From assembly GCF_000814905.1 (NCBI RefSeq), contig NZ_JXAG01000027.1, forward strand, positions 1 to 64,000: 64,000 bases of DNA. Direction: 5' to 3'. Origin of the DNA: Enterobacter sp. Bisph1. GTDB lineage: Bacteria > Pseudomonadota > Gammaproteobacteria > Enterobacterales > Enterobacteriaceae. A program made the position numbers and the translations under genes. Positions 8,561 through 17,643 of the stretch are shown piece by piece. The notes below the pieces were generated by a model, which was not told the origin of the DNA, searched no databases, and saw only the letters and a program-made list of their open reading frames with translations. The stretch's first letter is position 1. Every line of letters starts with the position of its first letter.

Positions 8561-10336
8561 TTAAGCTGGAGGTAGCGCCCAAAGTTCTTCAAGGTTCACA
8601 TCGTCGCTGCTGGGTCGATGCTGTTTCAGCAGCGGGTCAATTTTCAATATCATTGGAAGATCAAAAGCGGTTCCAGTGACTACGCAGCAGCCCTTGGCTA
8701 GAGTCGGTATGAGAGCCTTAGAACTGGAATCTAACGTGCTAATTGTATTGTCTAATAGCATAAGGTCGCGATCGTTAACCAATCGGTGTATGAAGAAATT
8801 GTGAATCTGGGAAACAATAGTAGGTGAAATATCTGCAGGCCGCTGACTAGATAGTGTGAGGTATACGCCATACTTGCGTCCCTCCTTAATTATTTCTTCA
8901 AAGAGTTCAAGCCGGTAGTCTTTCCAGATTTCATGCTCACGGGTGGACTGCTCTGACAAAATATTGTGTGCCTCATCAATGATAAGGTGCAGAGTCCGGC
9001 TTGGAGGGCTTTTAAGATTCTCTGCATCTTTATGATTTGTGTAGAAATTTTTGGCTACAAGCAGTGGCAAGATCTTTTTTATCTCATTCTTGCATTTCTT
9101 TAAAGAGATGACATGTAAGAGATGCGGAGGTTGTGGCACATCAACGATTTCAAGAACATTACGCAGAGCCGATATAGATGATTTGGCCCTAGCTAGCACC
9201 GGTTGAATGTGTTCGTATTGGGCATAGCCAAATACAACATCTGAACAGAGTTGGAGGTAGCACCGCAATATTAGTTCGTCGAATTGATCAATTCCATCTA
9301 AATTAACACTCTCATCAATAATGGGTTTGATATTCGCGTCAAATCCATTGCCATTTGAATTATAGTACGTGCCGCTGGCATGCTTAAAATACTTATCTTT
9401 ATTGTAATAAATAATTCCTTTTAAATGTTCTTGAAGCAATTCGCAGTCAATCATGCGTGCAATTTCACGGCTCAAATCCAAAGCATCTGATTTCGCTTCA
9501 CCTGTACTAAAAACTTTTTCAAAAACCTTTTCTACATACCTTTTGAGTGGCGTAGTTTTAAATTTTTCCTTACCAGATAGAACGCGACGCAGAAATGGCT
9601 GTTGTGTGTTCGTAGTTGCCTGAAACAAGAGGCTTAGGGTTTCGACATCCCAAAAATGAGCGCCTTCAATCTTGAATTTGTGCTTTGCTTTTTTAGAGTC
9701 CAGCACTGTGATTTGCTTATTCTTAGCTGGTAGTAGCTGATCTTCCGTGTATTCACCATTAAAATCTATGATAACGAACTGGCTCTTGTGCTGTAATGCT
9801 TGGAGCCGCTCATTAAAAAGTGTAGTATAAAGTTTAGCTAGCGTATTAGATTTACCACTCCCGGTGTTACCAAATATGCCCAAATGGCTGTTGAATAATC
9901 GCATCCATGGGAGGTTGATGGGTACATTCTCCTTGAGCATAGAGCCAATAGAAAAACCTGTTTTACCGTCCGCCCCATAAATTTTCCCTACCATAAGTTC
10001 GCTGAGTAGAGATGCCTTGTCTCGGATCATCGGCATGTACTTCACACCTTCAAAAAACTTATCATCTACTATATAACCAATGGGGCGAACATCCACTTTT
10101 CGTACATATTGGACCTTCTCGGCATCAGTCTCTAGCCTTTTCTCATCCAAAAATTCACCTTCAACAAGACAGACAATATCTATAAAGCCTCGCTGAATAG
10201 ATACGTGCTCCCGAAGTGAAATACCTCTGTACTTAACTCCTCCGTAGAAAATAGTCTCATGATTGGAGTCTTCAAAAATTCGAAGGGAGATACGCACTCC
10301 ACTCACTGCAATAACCTCACCTACGATGATACTCAT
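8561..10336 (-). CDS. herA: HerA-type hexameric ATPase of a SIR2-HerA defence pair
   Basis: A 591-residue protein with the HerA/FtsK architecture: an N-terminal beta-barrel HAS-like domain (about 1-100), Walker A GNTGSGKS at 156-163, Walker B LHLIIDEAH with Asp454-Glu455, and a sensor segment LTLSSQRPADIS near 493-504. A long insert (about 215-440) separates the two Walker motifs. HerA ATPases form hexameric rings on DNA and in defence loci act with a nuclease or an NAD-degrading partner. The ATG overlaps the stop of the SIR2 gene by 4 bases (ATGA), so the two are translated together. Base composition is clearly AT-richer than the core genes, which supports recent transfer. Function in phage defence is inferred from this pairing. 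Confidence 0.88.
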   Translation of the reverse strand: MSIIVGEVIAVSGVRISLRIFEDSNHETIFYGGVKYRGISLREHVSIQRGFIDIVCLVEGEFLDEKRLETDAEKVQYVRKVDVRPIGYIVDDKFFEGVKYMPMIRDKASLLSELMVGKIYGADGKTGFSIGSMLKENVPINLPWMRLFNSHLGIFGNTGSGKSNTLAKLYTTLFNERLQALQHKSQFVIIDFNGEYTEDQLLPAKNKQITVLDSKKAKHKFKIEGAHFWDVETLSLLFQATTNTQQPFLRRVLSGKEKFKTTPLKRYVEKVFEKVFSTGEAKSDALDLSREIARMIDCELLQEHLKGIIYYNKDKYFKHASGTYYNSNGNGFDANIKPIIDESVNLDGIDQFDELILRCYLQLCSDVVFGYAQYEHIQPVLARAKSSISALRNVLEIVDVPQPPHLLHVISLKKCKNEIKKILPLLVAKNFYTNHKDAENLKSPPSRTLHLIIDEAHNILSEQSTREHEIWKDYRLELFEEIIKEGRKYGVYLTLSSQRPADISPTIVSQIHNFFIHRLVNDRDLMLLDNTISTLDSSSKALIPTLAKGCCVVTGTAFDLPMILKIDPLLKQHRPSSDDVNLEELWALPPA

Positions 10337-11481
10337 ATCAGATCCTCCTCTTCAGCTTTTAATGGAGGTTCATAAGTGTCTGGCGTGAGTGAGAAAACAT
10401 ATTTATTGAAATTGGTGAAGTCCATATTCATATCTTCAGCGGGCCCAATTACTTGGACGTTTTTCCAAGATTTGAATTCTTCCCGCATGCTATTTGCACT
10501 ATTGTTGCTATAACAACAAATAAAAGTATGAAGTTGTGGGTTGGAGAGGGAGCGTTGGATAAGTCTGAGAATGTGTTCATCAGCAAACGAAAAGCCAAAT
10601 GTTATGAGTATAGAATTTGGTTTTTCAAGCTCATAGCTTAATAGCCTGAGCATCTGGTAGTAGTGTTCTTCGAAGACAGTTTCGTAAAACTTCCACTTAG
10701 TGGGGTTGACAATAGGTAGCTTATTGTACTCCCCCCAGAAAATATCTATCTGGTCTTGACTGAATGCCAAGGATGGAATGCCTTCAGTTCTGTTGCCATC
10801 GACACCAAGAAATTCGGAATATCCATTTAAATTTCCGAGTGTCTCTTCTGTCAAAAGGTTACTAAAATCATTGCGGTAATTGACTTCAATCTTATCACCG
10901 CTTTTTGACCAGTAAACCGAACCGTGAAGATGGATAATGTTTAGCTGCGGGATGCCATAGTTGCTTCGTTCAAATACTCCAGTTTGACATTGAAACGTAC
11001 TGAAGTTTTTGGAATGAAGATGCTTTGTGTGAAATCCGGAGGTACCATCATTCACCACAAAATCATGTGATCCCTTCATGAGAAGGCTGTCAGCTGTATG
11101 GGACAGGCATCCATCATAGTTTGTGGTAAAAATATTGATTTTGCGGTTGAGGTCTTTCCTTCTATCCAACAACCCCAAAAGGGTTGTTAAAAAAATCTCA
11201 TAATTCTTGAGATTTTCTTTTCCTTTATTCGTTGTAACGAAACTTGGATTGAATGTCTGCACTGGAAAAATACATGTGTTGTAGTAGTGCATGAATAACG
11301 CGGTTCGCTTCTCTGGCGAGTTTTCAAACTGTGTGGCGAGCGTTTCGATCGTTTCTCGCCGTCCCTCTGCATTCTTGATGGCTAGGGACAGCGTCGGGAA
11401 CAAGTCTGCTGAAGCGCCTGAGCCAATCAGTATGTTGATGTTCTTATTGTATATATCCAATGGCTGGATCGCCTCAAACAT
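10333..11481 (-). CDS. SIR2-domain protein, probable NAD-consuming effector of SIR2-HerA
   Basis: A 382-residue SIR2-like protein. The NAD-binding glycine loop GSGAS is at residues 20-24, TTNYD at 119-123 and the probable catalytic histidine in HLHGS at 184-188; GFSFADEH (296-303) is another segment typical of defence SIR2 proteins. Such proteins usually destroy NAD+ on infection rather than deacetylate, leading to abortive infection. GGGAGG five bases before the ATG at 11481 marks a strong start. It is followed by herA with a 4-base overlap. The arrangement matches the SIR2-HerA systems described in bacterial defence surveys (one studied as Nezha). No transmembrane segment or signal peptide is visible. 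Activity itself is inferred. Confidence 0.85.
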   Translation of the reverse strand: MFEAIQPLDIYNKNINILIGSGASADLFPTLSLAIKNAEGRRETIETLATQFENSPEKRTALFMHYYNTCIFPVQTFNPSFVTTNKGKENLKNYEIFLTTLLGLLDRRKDLNRKINIFTTNYDGCLSHTADSLLMKGSHDFVVNDGTSGFHTKHLHSKNFSTFQCQTGVFERSNYGIPQLNIIHLHGSVYWSKSGDKIEVNYRNDFSNLLTEETLGNLNGYSEFLGVDGNRTEGIPSLAFSQDQIDIFWGEYNKLPIVNPTKWKFYETVFEEHYYQMLRLLSYELEKPNSILITFGFSFADEHILRLIQRSLSNPQLHTFICCYSNNSANSMREEFKSWKNVQVIGPAEDMNMDFTNFNKYVFSLTPDTYEPPLKAEEEDLI

Positions 11482-11687
11482 ACTTACCTCCCTTATTTAG
11501 TTTTGTCTAAAATAGCATCAGTGTATAGGCAGACCAAGTTTTGACTTAGGCAAAAAATTTGTAGCAATAGCCACTATTTCTCTGGTTTTCAACTATTGCA
11601 GTTAGCAGCATATATTGAATTACATCCATCCAGACGTCTAGGTACCCAGACGAATGCAATTGCTTTTCGAGACTGCCTTTCAACATT

Positions 11688-12881
11688 TCAGCTTGTAATA
11701 ATCCCTTCCTTGCCTAAATTACTAGTAAAATCACCATACCACTGCATCATCGCCCTCCTCCCCTCCAGATATTGAGCATGGTTATACGTTCCACGAATTG
11801 AGTTCTTATCGACGTGAGCCAGCTGTAGCTCGATCCAGGCCGAGTTAAATCCCTGCTCATGCAAAATGGTACTCATCGTGTGGCGGAATCCATGCCCTGT
11901 AACGCGTCCTGCATAGCCGATGCGCCTTACCAACACAGTCAATGCCATATCACTCATCGGTTTCTTAGGATTATTACGTCCTGGGAACAGCAACTCTCCT
12001 GCTCCCGTCATGGGTTTAAGCTGATTAAGCAGGTCAATTGCCTGGCTTGATAACGGAACCAGATGAGGTCGGCGCATTTTCATTCGCTCTGCTGGTACGT
12101 TCCAAACCTTCCGCTCAAAATCAAACTCCTGCCACTCCGCTTGCCTCAATTCCCCAGGCCTTACTCCAGTCAAAATAAGTAATTGCATCGCAATCTTAAC
12201 AATCACACTACCGGCATAGGTGTTCAGAGTCCGAAGAAACTCAGGCAGTTCATCCTGGGTCAAAAAAGCATAGTGCTCTTTCTCATGGGGAGCTACGGCG
12301 CTGGCTAGATCGGGAGCTGGATTGTACTCAGCCCTGCCAGTCACAACCGCATACTTCCAGACCTCTCCACAACGCTGGCGAACCTTACGGACCTTCTCAG
12401 TTGCTCCTCGAGTTTCTATCTTTGAAAGAACAGCAAGCAACTCCATCGGTTTGATATCTTTGATTGGTCGGTGGCCGATATAAGGAAATACATCCTTCTC
12501 AAAGGTTCTCATCATCTCTTCACGATAGGAGACAGACCAGCGATCATAGCGACGCTGATACCACTCCCGAGTGATAGCCTCAAACGAGTTTTCAGCGTCC
12601 TGCTTGCGACTGAGCTTCTCCATTTTTCTTTCGAGAGAAGGATCGTTACCAGCTGCTAATGTTCTTTTAGCATCCTCACGCTTGCTTCGTGCTTCAGCTA
12701 AAGAAACAGCAGGATAAACACCAAGCGCAAGTACATTTTCCCCTCCAGGCGTACGATACTTCAGACGCCAGTATTTCTTACCGTTGGGGTTAACCAATAA
12801 GTAAAGACTCCCACCATCAGCCAATTTGTAGGGCTTCTCTTTCGGCTTTGCAGTTTCAACCTGACGAGCAGTTAACTTCAT
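11688..12881 (-). CDS. P4-type tyrosine integrase of the genomic island
   Basis: A 397-residue site-specific recombinase with an N-terminal arm-binding domain (DUF4102-like, residues 1-90), a SAM-like core-binding domain (about 100-190) and a C-terminal catalytic domain. Catalytic residues are visible: Arg241 (TGVRPGEL), His330 and Arg333 (HGFRH), His356 (LAHVD) and probably Tyr366 (RGTYNHAQY). It lies 164 bases from the 3' end of a tRNA-Gly gene, the usual placement for an island integrase. It reads intact, so the island may still be excisable if the distant attachment site is also intact. The GGGGTA repeats upstream may be its own binding sites. Confidence 0.93.
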   Translation of the reverse strand: MKLTARQVETAKPKEKPYKLADGGSLYLLVNPNGKKYWRLKYRTPGGENVLALGVYPAVSLAEARSKREDAKRTLAAGNDPSLERKMEKLSRKQDAENSFEAITREWYQRRYDRWSVSYREEMMRTFEKDVFPYIGHRPIKDIKPMELLAVLSKIETRGATEKVRKVRQRCGEVWKYAVVTGRAEYNPAPDLASAVAPHEKEHYAFLTQDELPEFLRTLNTYAGSVIVKIAMQLLILTGVRPGELRQAEWQEFDFERKVWNVPAERMKMRRPHLVPLSSQAIDLLNQLKPMTGAGELLFPGRNNPKKPMSDMALTVLVRRIGYAGRVTGHGFRHTMSTILHEQGFNSAWIELQLAHVDKNSIRGTYNHAQYLEGRRAMMQWYGDFTSNLGKEGIITS

Positions 12882-12882
12882 T

Positions 12883-12933
12883 GGGGGTACCTCTCAGCAT
12901 GGGGTACAATTATACCCCCATCCATACCCCCAC
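12883..12933. repeat. GGGGTA/TACCCC repeats before the integrase gene
   Basis: Copies of GGGGTAC at 12883-12890 and 12901-12907 face copies of TACCCCC at 12911-12919 and 12924-12931, giving two direct pairs in inverted orientation directly over the integrase start and its likely -10 (TATAAT, - strand, around 12908-12913). This layout fits autoregulatory or arm-type integrase binding sites; that role is inferred. Confidence 0.45.
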
Positions 12934-13045
12934 ATTGAGCTTGACCCTGGGGGAGTATTATTGAGTTCAATAGACTAATAGAATGCTATAACTGCTGATT
13001 TATCAAGGAAAAATTGAGTTGGGTAGACTTCAGAAGACTTGAGTT

Positions 13046-13119
13046 TGGAGCGGGCGAAGGGAATCGAACCCTCGTATAGAGCTTGGGAAGCTCTCGTTCT
13101 ACCATTGAACTACGCCCGC
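13046..13119 (-). tRNA. glyU: tRNA-Gly (anticodon CCC), island attachment site
   Basis: A 74-base cloverleaf on the - strand with a seven-pair acceptor stem (GCGGGCG/CGCCCGC), encoded CCA end, GGTTCGATTCC T-arm and a TTCCCAA anticodon loop, giving anticodon CCC and decoding GGG. Its place beside the actS (ygeR) gene is that of E. coli glyU. Its 3' end points at the integrase, so the island inserted into the 3' part and rebuilt the gene. The duplicated 3' segment expected at the other island end is not in this window. Confidence 0.96.
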
Positions 13120-13287
13120 TTTGAGGTGCGACAGGCATTATAACCTCTTACGGTATGAGAGCAAGGCGAGTTTGCGGGTAACTGCTGGAGTTTTAAGCGA
13201 TTAATCCACCCTTGCACGACAAGAGCGTATTACAGCGAATATAACCATAAAACGAACAAGCAGTTCCCCGCTTGTCCGTTTTACCCA

Positions 13288-14022
13288 TCAACATTTCGGC
13301 GGGCTGCCCTGCGGCGGTAAATAGCGCAGCGGATCGATAGCCGTCGCTTTGTAGCGCAGCTGGAAATGCAGGCGCACCGAGTCCGCATCGCTGCTGCCCA
13401 TGGTGGCAATTTTCTGCCCGGACTTCACGCTCTGCCCGTTGTTCACCAGCAGAGTGTCATTATGCGCATAAGCGGTGATGTACTCTTCACTGTGCTTAAT
13501 CATGATCAGGTTGCCATAACCGCGCAGCTGATTGCCGACGTAAACCACCTTCCCTGCTCCGGCGGCGTAAATCGGCTGCCCGCGCGCGCCAGCGATATCA
13601 ATACCTTTGTTGCCGCCATCCGTCGTCGAATAGGTCTCGATCACTTTTCCACTGGTTGGCCAACGCCAGCAGCGCTGCCCAACCGGCGGCCAGGAAGCGA
13701 GAGGAACCTGGGAAGAAGGCACCACTTTTGCCGTTCTGCTCGCGGATTTTGACGAGGAGGAACCCGATTTCGATGCGCCTTTCACTTTCAGCCGCTGCCC
13801 CACCTCGATGGTGTACGGCGGCGAAATGCCGTTCATGCTGGCCAGGTCTTTGACGCTGGTACCGGTCATACGGGAGATCCGGGACAGCGTATCGCCCCGC
13901 TTCACCGTATACACGGAACCGGAATAGTTGTCGTTATTGCCGGCACAACTCGCCAGTAGCAAACAGATTGCCAGGCTTATGAGAGTGCGAAACGGGCTTT
14001 TCGTCAGGCATCCTGCGTACAA
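13288..14022 (-). CDS. actS: ActS (YgeR), LysM-LytM lipoprotein activator of amidases
   Basis: A 244-residue lipoprotein with a lipobox LLASC ending a hydrophobic leader (Cys about residue 26), one LysM peptidoglycan-binding domain (YTVKRGDTLSRISRMTG) and a C-terminal LytM/M23 domain. The M23 zinc motif is degenerate: GNKGID replaces HxxxD, while VRLHFQ remains, so it cannot be a working peptidase. In E. coli ActS activates the AmiA and AmiC cell-wall amidases during division and envelope stress. It is a single gene next to glyU, as in E. coli. Confidence 0.93.
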   Translation of the reverse strand: MYAGCLTKSPFRTLISLAICLLLASCAGNNDNYSGSVYTVKRGDTLSRISRMTGTSVKDLASMNGISPPYTIEVGQRLKVKGASKSGSSSSKSASRTAKVVPSSQVPLASWPPVGQRCWRWPTSGKVIETYSTTDGGNKGIDIAGARGQPIYAAGAGKVVYVGNQLRGYGNLIMIKHSEEYITAYAHNDTLLVNNGQSVKSGQKIATMGSSDADSVRLHFQLRYKATAIDPLRYLPPQGSPPKC

Positions 14023-14235
14023 AACAGATCCTCGGATAGAATAAATGGCGACATATCATACCAGTCACGTGCCGGTTGCCAAACCCTTGAAACTGGCAGG
14101 TATGTAATGGCATTGCCCGGCACCATGATCTCCCTCGCTCTACGGTGGCAGATATGCGACAGAGGCAGGCTTTGTGATGACCTTTCCGCTCTCCGGGACA
14201 CATTTTTTGTCTGAGTCCTGGATATACTAACGTTT

Positions 14236-14307
14236 GTCCGATGGCGCTGTGGCTGGCAGGTTGGCATTGATAATTTTCCCGACCTGCCAGGCACAGCGCC
14301 ACCGGAC
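14236..14307. repeat. Long inverted repeat upstream of idi
   Basis: Two 26-base arms (14236-14261 and 14282-14307) match at 24 of 26 positions in inverted orientation around a 20-base spacer. Each arm carries GGCGCTGTG next to TGGCAGG, resembling the head of enterobacterial REP sequences, so this could be a pair of inverted REP-like units. It lies 22 bases before the idi start and would form a strong hairpin in the idi leader. It occupies much of the 307-base gap 14023-14329, where I see no gene. Confidence 0.6.
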
Positions 14308-14329
14308 GTTGTTACGTTCGGGAGTCGTT

Positions 14330-14881
14330 ATGGTAATAAATGAACATGTTATTTTAGTTAACGACCACGGAGAGGTACTCGGCACGCAGGATAAATACGC
14401 CGCACACACCACACAAACACCGCTGCATCTGGCTTTCTCTTGCTGGCTTTTCCGCCCGTCAGGCGAATGTCTGGTTACCCGCCGCGCAATGAGTAAAAAA
14501 GCCTGGCCGGGCGTCTGGACGAATTCCGTTTGTGGACATCCGCAAACAGGCGAGTCCGTCGAGCAGGCGATTATTCGCCGCTGTCGCTTCGAGATCGGCG
14601 CTGAAATCGAGAATATCACCGCCGTCGCACCGGGTTTTCGCTACCGCGAAACGGATCCTTCCGGCATTGTCGAAAATGAAATCTGCCCGGTTTTTGCCGC
14701 GCAGGTTGTCTCACCGTTAATGATTAATAGCGATGAGGTCATGGAATATAAGTGGGTTGAGCTGGGCGCACTGTTACGTGCTTTACAGGCAACGCCCTGG
14801 GCTTTTAGCCCGTGGATGGCGGCGGAAGCCACCAGCGCGCAGCCGCAGTTACAGCTGTTTGCCGCAGAATTAGCGCAATAA
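14330..14881 (+). CDS. idi: Isopentenyl-diphosphate delta-isomerase (type I)
   Basis: A 183-residue Nudix-fold enzyme that interconverts isopentenyl and dimethylallyl diphosphate for isoprenoid, quinone and undecaprenol synthesis. Catalytic Cys68 (TNSVCGHP) and the Glu115/Glu117 pair ([10 protein letters not shown]), equal to E. coli Cys67 and Glu114/Glu116, are present. GGAG five bases upstream supports the ATG at 14330; longer in-frame starts run through the upstream inverted repeat and have no similarity. It is more divergent from the E. coli enzyme than its neighbours are. Confidence 0.95.
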   Translation: MVINEHVILVNDHGEVLGTQDKYAAHTTQTPLHLAFSCWLFRPSGECLVTRRAMSKKAWPGVWTNSVCGHPQTGESVEQAIIRRCRFEIGAEIENITAVAPGFRYRETDPSGIVENEICPVFAAQVVSPLMINSDEVMEYKWVELGALLRALQATPWAFSPWMAAEATSAQPQLQLFAAELAQ

Positions 14882-14884
14882 AAA

Positions 14885-14912
14885 AGCCCCGACGCGACAA
14901 AACGACGGGGCT
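14885..14912 (-). terminator. Intrinsic terminator of lysS, between lysS and idi
   Basis: Inverted repeat AGCCCCG (14885-14891) / CGGGGCT (14906-14912), with TTTTTTA following on the - strand. It ends the prfB-lysS transcript. It may also stop idi from the other side, though the + strand tail is poor in T. Confidence 0.85.
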
Positions 14913-14926
14913 ATTTAGCGACGCGC

Positions 14927-16444
14927 TTATTTTACCGGACGCATCGCCGGGAACAGGATCACGTCGCGAATGGTGTGGCTGTTGGTGAACAGCATCACCA
15001 TACGGTCGATACCAATGCCCAGACCGGCCGTCGGCGGTAAGCCGTGTTCCAGCGCGGTGACATAATCTTCGTCAAAGAACATCGCTTCATCGTCGCCCGC
15101 GTCTTTCGCCGCAACCTGGTCAGCAAAACGCTGCGCCTGATCTTCCGCGTCGTTCAGCTCGCTAAAGCCGTTACCGATTTCACGCCCACCGATAAAGAAC
15201 TCGAAACGGTCGGTAATTTCCGGGTTCACATCATTGCGGCGCGCCAGCGGGGAAACTTCCGCCGGATATTCGGTAATAAAGGTCGGCTGGATCAGATGCG
15301 CTTCGGCCACTTCTTCGAAGATTTCCGTTACGATGCGGCCCAGGCCCCAGCTCTTCTCAACTTTGATACCGATGCTTTGCGCAATGGCTTTCGCCGAGTC
15401 GAAGTTATCCAGATCCGCCAGATTGGTCTCCGGACGGTATTTCATGATCGCTTCGCGCATGGTCAGTTTTTCGAACGGCTTGCCAAAGTCGAACACTTCG
15501 TCGCCGTAAGGTACTTCGGTTTTGCCCAGAATATCCTGCGCCAGGGTACGGAACAGGGATTCGGTCAGCTCAATCAGATCCTTGTAATCCGCATAGGCCA
15601 TATAGAGTTCCATCATGGTGAACTCTGGGTTATGGCGAACGGAAATACCTTCGTTGCGGAAGTTACGGTTGATTTCGAACACGCGCTCGAAGCCGCCTAC
15701 CACCAGACGCTTGAGGTAGAGCTCCGGTGCGATACGCAGGTACATGTCGAGATCCAGCGCATTATGATGGGTGATAAACGGGCGCGCCGCAGCGCCGCCT
15801 GGGATCACCTGCATCATCGGCGTTTCGACTTCCATAAAGCCACGACCCACCATGAACTGGCGGATACCGGCCATGATCTGCGAACGCACTTTAAAGGTGT
15901 TACGGGATTCATCGTTGGAGATGAGATCCAGGTAGCGCTGACGATAACGCGCTTCCTGATCCTGCAAACCGTGGAATTTATCCGGCAGCGGGCGCAGGGC
16001 TTTAGTCAGCAGACGCAGCTCGGTGCAGTGGATAGAGAGTTCACCGGTTTTGGTTTTGAACAGCTTGCCGCGTGCGCCGAGGATATCGCCGAGGTCCCAT
16101 TTTTTGAACTGTTCGTTGTAGACGCCTTCCGGCAGATCGTCGCGTGCAACGTACAGCTGAATGCGCCCGCCCACGTCCTGCAGGGTCACGAAAGAGGCTT
16201 TACCCATAATGCGGCGGGTCATCATACGACCGGCAACGGCCACTTCGATACCGAGGGCTTCCAGCTCTTCGTTCTCTTTGGCATCGAACTCGGCGTGCAG
16301 CTTGTCAGAAGTCTGATCGCGACGGAAATCGTTCGGGAACGGCACGCCCTGCTCACGCAGCTGCGCCAGCTTCTCGCGGCGGGTTTTCAGTTCATTGTTA
16401 AGATCGACTGCCGCGTCAGCGCCTTGTGCTTGTTGTTCAGACAT
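14927..16444 (-). CDS. lysS: Lysyl-tRNA synthetase
   Basis: A 505-residue class II aminoacyl-tRNA synthetase that charges tRNA-Lys. The anticodon-binding OB-fold (about 60-170, [18 protein letters not shown]) precedes the catalytic core with motif 1 around [12 protein letters not shown], motif 2 around [17 protein letters not shown] and motif 3 GIDRMVMLF near the C-terminus. It starts 9 bases after the prfB stop and forms the conserved prfB-lysS operon. Only this constitutive form is in the window. Confidence 0.98.
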   Translation of the reverse strand: MSEQQAQGADAAVDLNNELKTRREKLAQLREQGVPFPNDFRRDQTSDKLHAEFDAKENEELEALGIEVAVAGRMMTRRIMGKASFVTLQDVGGRIQLYVARDDLPEGVYNEQFKKWDLGDILGARGKLFKTKTGELSIHCTELRLLTKALRPLPDKFHGLQDQEARYRQRYLDLISNDESRNTFKVRSQIMAGIRQFMVGRGFMEVETPMMQVIPGGAAARPFITHHNALDLDMYLRIAPELYLKRLVVGGFERVFEINRNFRNEGISVRHNPEFTMMELYMAYADYKDLIELTESLFRTLAQDILGKTEVPYGDEVFDFGKPFEKLTMREAIMKYRPETNLADLDNFDSAKAIAQSIGIKVEKSWGLGRIVTEIFEEVAEAHLIQPTFITEYPAEVSPLARRNDVNPEITDRFEFFIGGREIGNGFSELNDAEDQAQRFADQVAAKDAGDDEAMFFDEDYVTALEHGLPPTAGLGIGIDRMVMLFTNSHTIRDVILFPAMRPVK

Positions 16445-16453
16445 GTTGGTTCC

Positions 16454-17552
16454 TCATAACCCTGCTTTCAAACTTGCTTCGATAAATTGATCCAGGCTGC
16501 CGTCCAGCACCGCCTGCGTGTTACGGGTTTCAACCCCGGTGCGCAGATCTTTAATGCGGGAATCATCCAGCACATAAGAGCGGATCTGGCTACCCCAGCC
16601 GATATCGGACTTGGTGTCTTCCATCGCCTGCTTCTCAGCATTTTTCTTCTGCATCTCCAGTTCATAAAGCTTCGCTTTCATCTGCTTCATGGCCTGGTCT
16701 TTGTTCTTATGCTGGGAACGGTCGTTCTGGCACTGCGTCACCAGCCCGGTCGGAATGTGGGTAATACGCACCGCGGATTCCGTACGGTTAACGTGCTGAC
16801 CGCCCGCGCCGGATGCGCGATAAACGTCGATACGCAGATCCGCCGGGTTGATATCGATATCGATATCGTCTTCCACTTCCGGGTAGACAAACGCAGAGCT
16901 AAAGGAGGTGTGACGGCGGCCGCCGGAGTCGAACGGGCTTTTACGCACCAGACGGTGAACGCCGGTTTCGGTACGCAGCCAGCCGTAAGCGTAATCGCCG
17001 ATGATTTTAATGGTGACGGATTTGATGCCAGCCACTTCGCCTTCGGACTCTTCGATGATCTCGGTTTTGAAACCGCGCGCTTCAGCCCAACGCAGATACA
17101 TGCGCGTTAACATGCTCGCCCAGTCTTGCGCTTCGGTACCGCCGGAGCCAGCCTGAATATCGAGATAGCAGTCAGCGCTGTCATACTCGCCAGAGAACAT
17201 GCGGCGGAACTCCAGCTGTGCCAGTTTCTCTTCCAGCACGTCCAGTTCGGCGACCGCTTCGTTAAAGGTCTCTTCGTCATCGGCTTCAACCGCCAGATCG
17301 AGCAGGCCGTTGACATCTTCCAGGCCCTGACGCATTTGATCGAGCGTATCAACGATGGCTTCCAGTGAGGAACGCTCTTTGCCCAGCGCCTGTGCGCGCT
17401 CGGGTTCATTCCACACGTCCGGCTGTTCCAGCTCGGCGTTTACTTCTTCCAGACGCTCTTTCTTGGCGTCATAGTCAAAGATACCCCCTAAGAACGTCGG
17501 AGCGCTCCGTGAGGTCCTGAATACGATTTTTTACCGGGTTAATTTCAAACAT
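16454..17552 (-). CDS. prfB: Peptide chain release factor 2, with programmed +1 frameshift
   Basis: RF2 recognises UAA and UGA stops. The first 25 codons start at the ATG at 17552 ([13 protein letters not shown]) and stop at an in-frame UGA, codon 26, at 17475-17477; the remaining 340 residues are in the +1 frame. The site is CTT-TGA-C preceded by AGGGGG, the classical autoregulatory frameshift, giving 365 residues in all. The SPF codon-recognition motif (RKSPFDSGG) and the GGQ motif (SGAGGQHVN) are present. Residue 246, four before GGQ, is Ala, as in most bacteria, not the Thr of E. coli K-12. This is one gene, not a broken one. Confidence 0.97.
17474..17490 (-). promoter_or_regulatory. prfB: Programmed +1 frameshift site of prfB
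   Basis: On the - strand an internal Shine-Dalgarno-like AGGGGG (17484-17489) is followed after three bases by CTTTGAC with the UGA at 17475-17477. When RF2 is scarce the ribosome slips +1 from CUU and makes full-length RF2. Spacing and sequence agree with the well-studied E. coli site. Confidence 0.95.
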
Positions 17553-17643
17553 GGTCTGATTTCTTTTAATTGACTTGTCAAAATGCGGTGATAAGGGCGG
17601 AAGTTTACCGGATTCCCGCCCTGTTTTATAGCGAATACTGGCG

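Noticed and set aside
13934..14619. Several overlapping frames opposite actS and idi
   Set aside because: They run through the long inverted repeat and the idi coding region and have no domains.
15044..16459. Long open frame of 471 codons opposite lysS
   Set aside because: It is the antisense shadow of lysS, with no ribosome site and no recognisable domain; lysS itself is fully conserved.
16454..17416. RF2 appears to start at 17416, or to be frameshifted
   Set aside because: The true start is at 17552; the stop at codon 26 is the known programmed frameshift site, so the gene is not broken.
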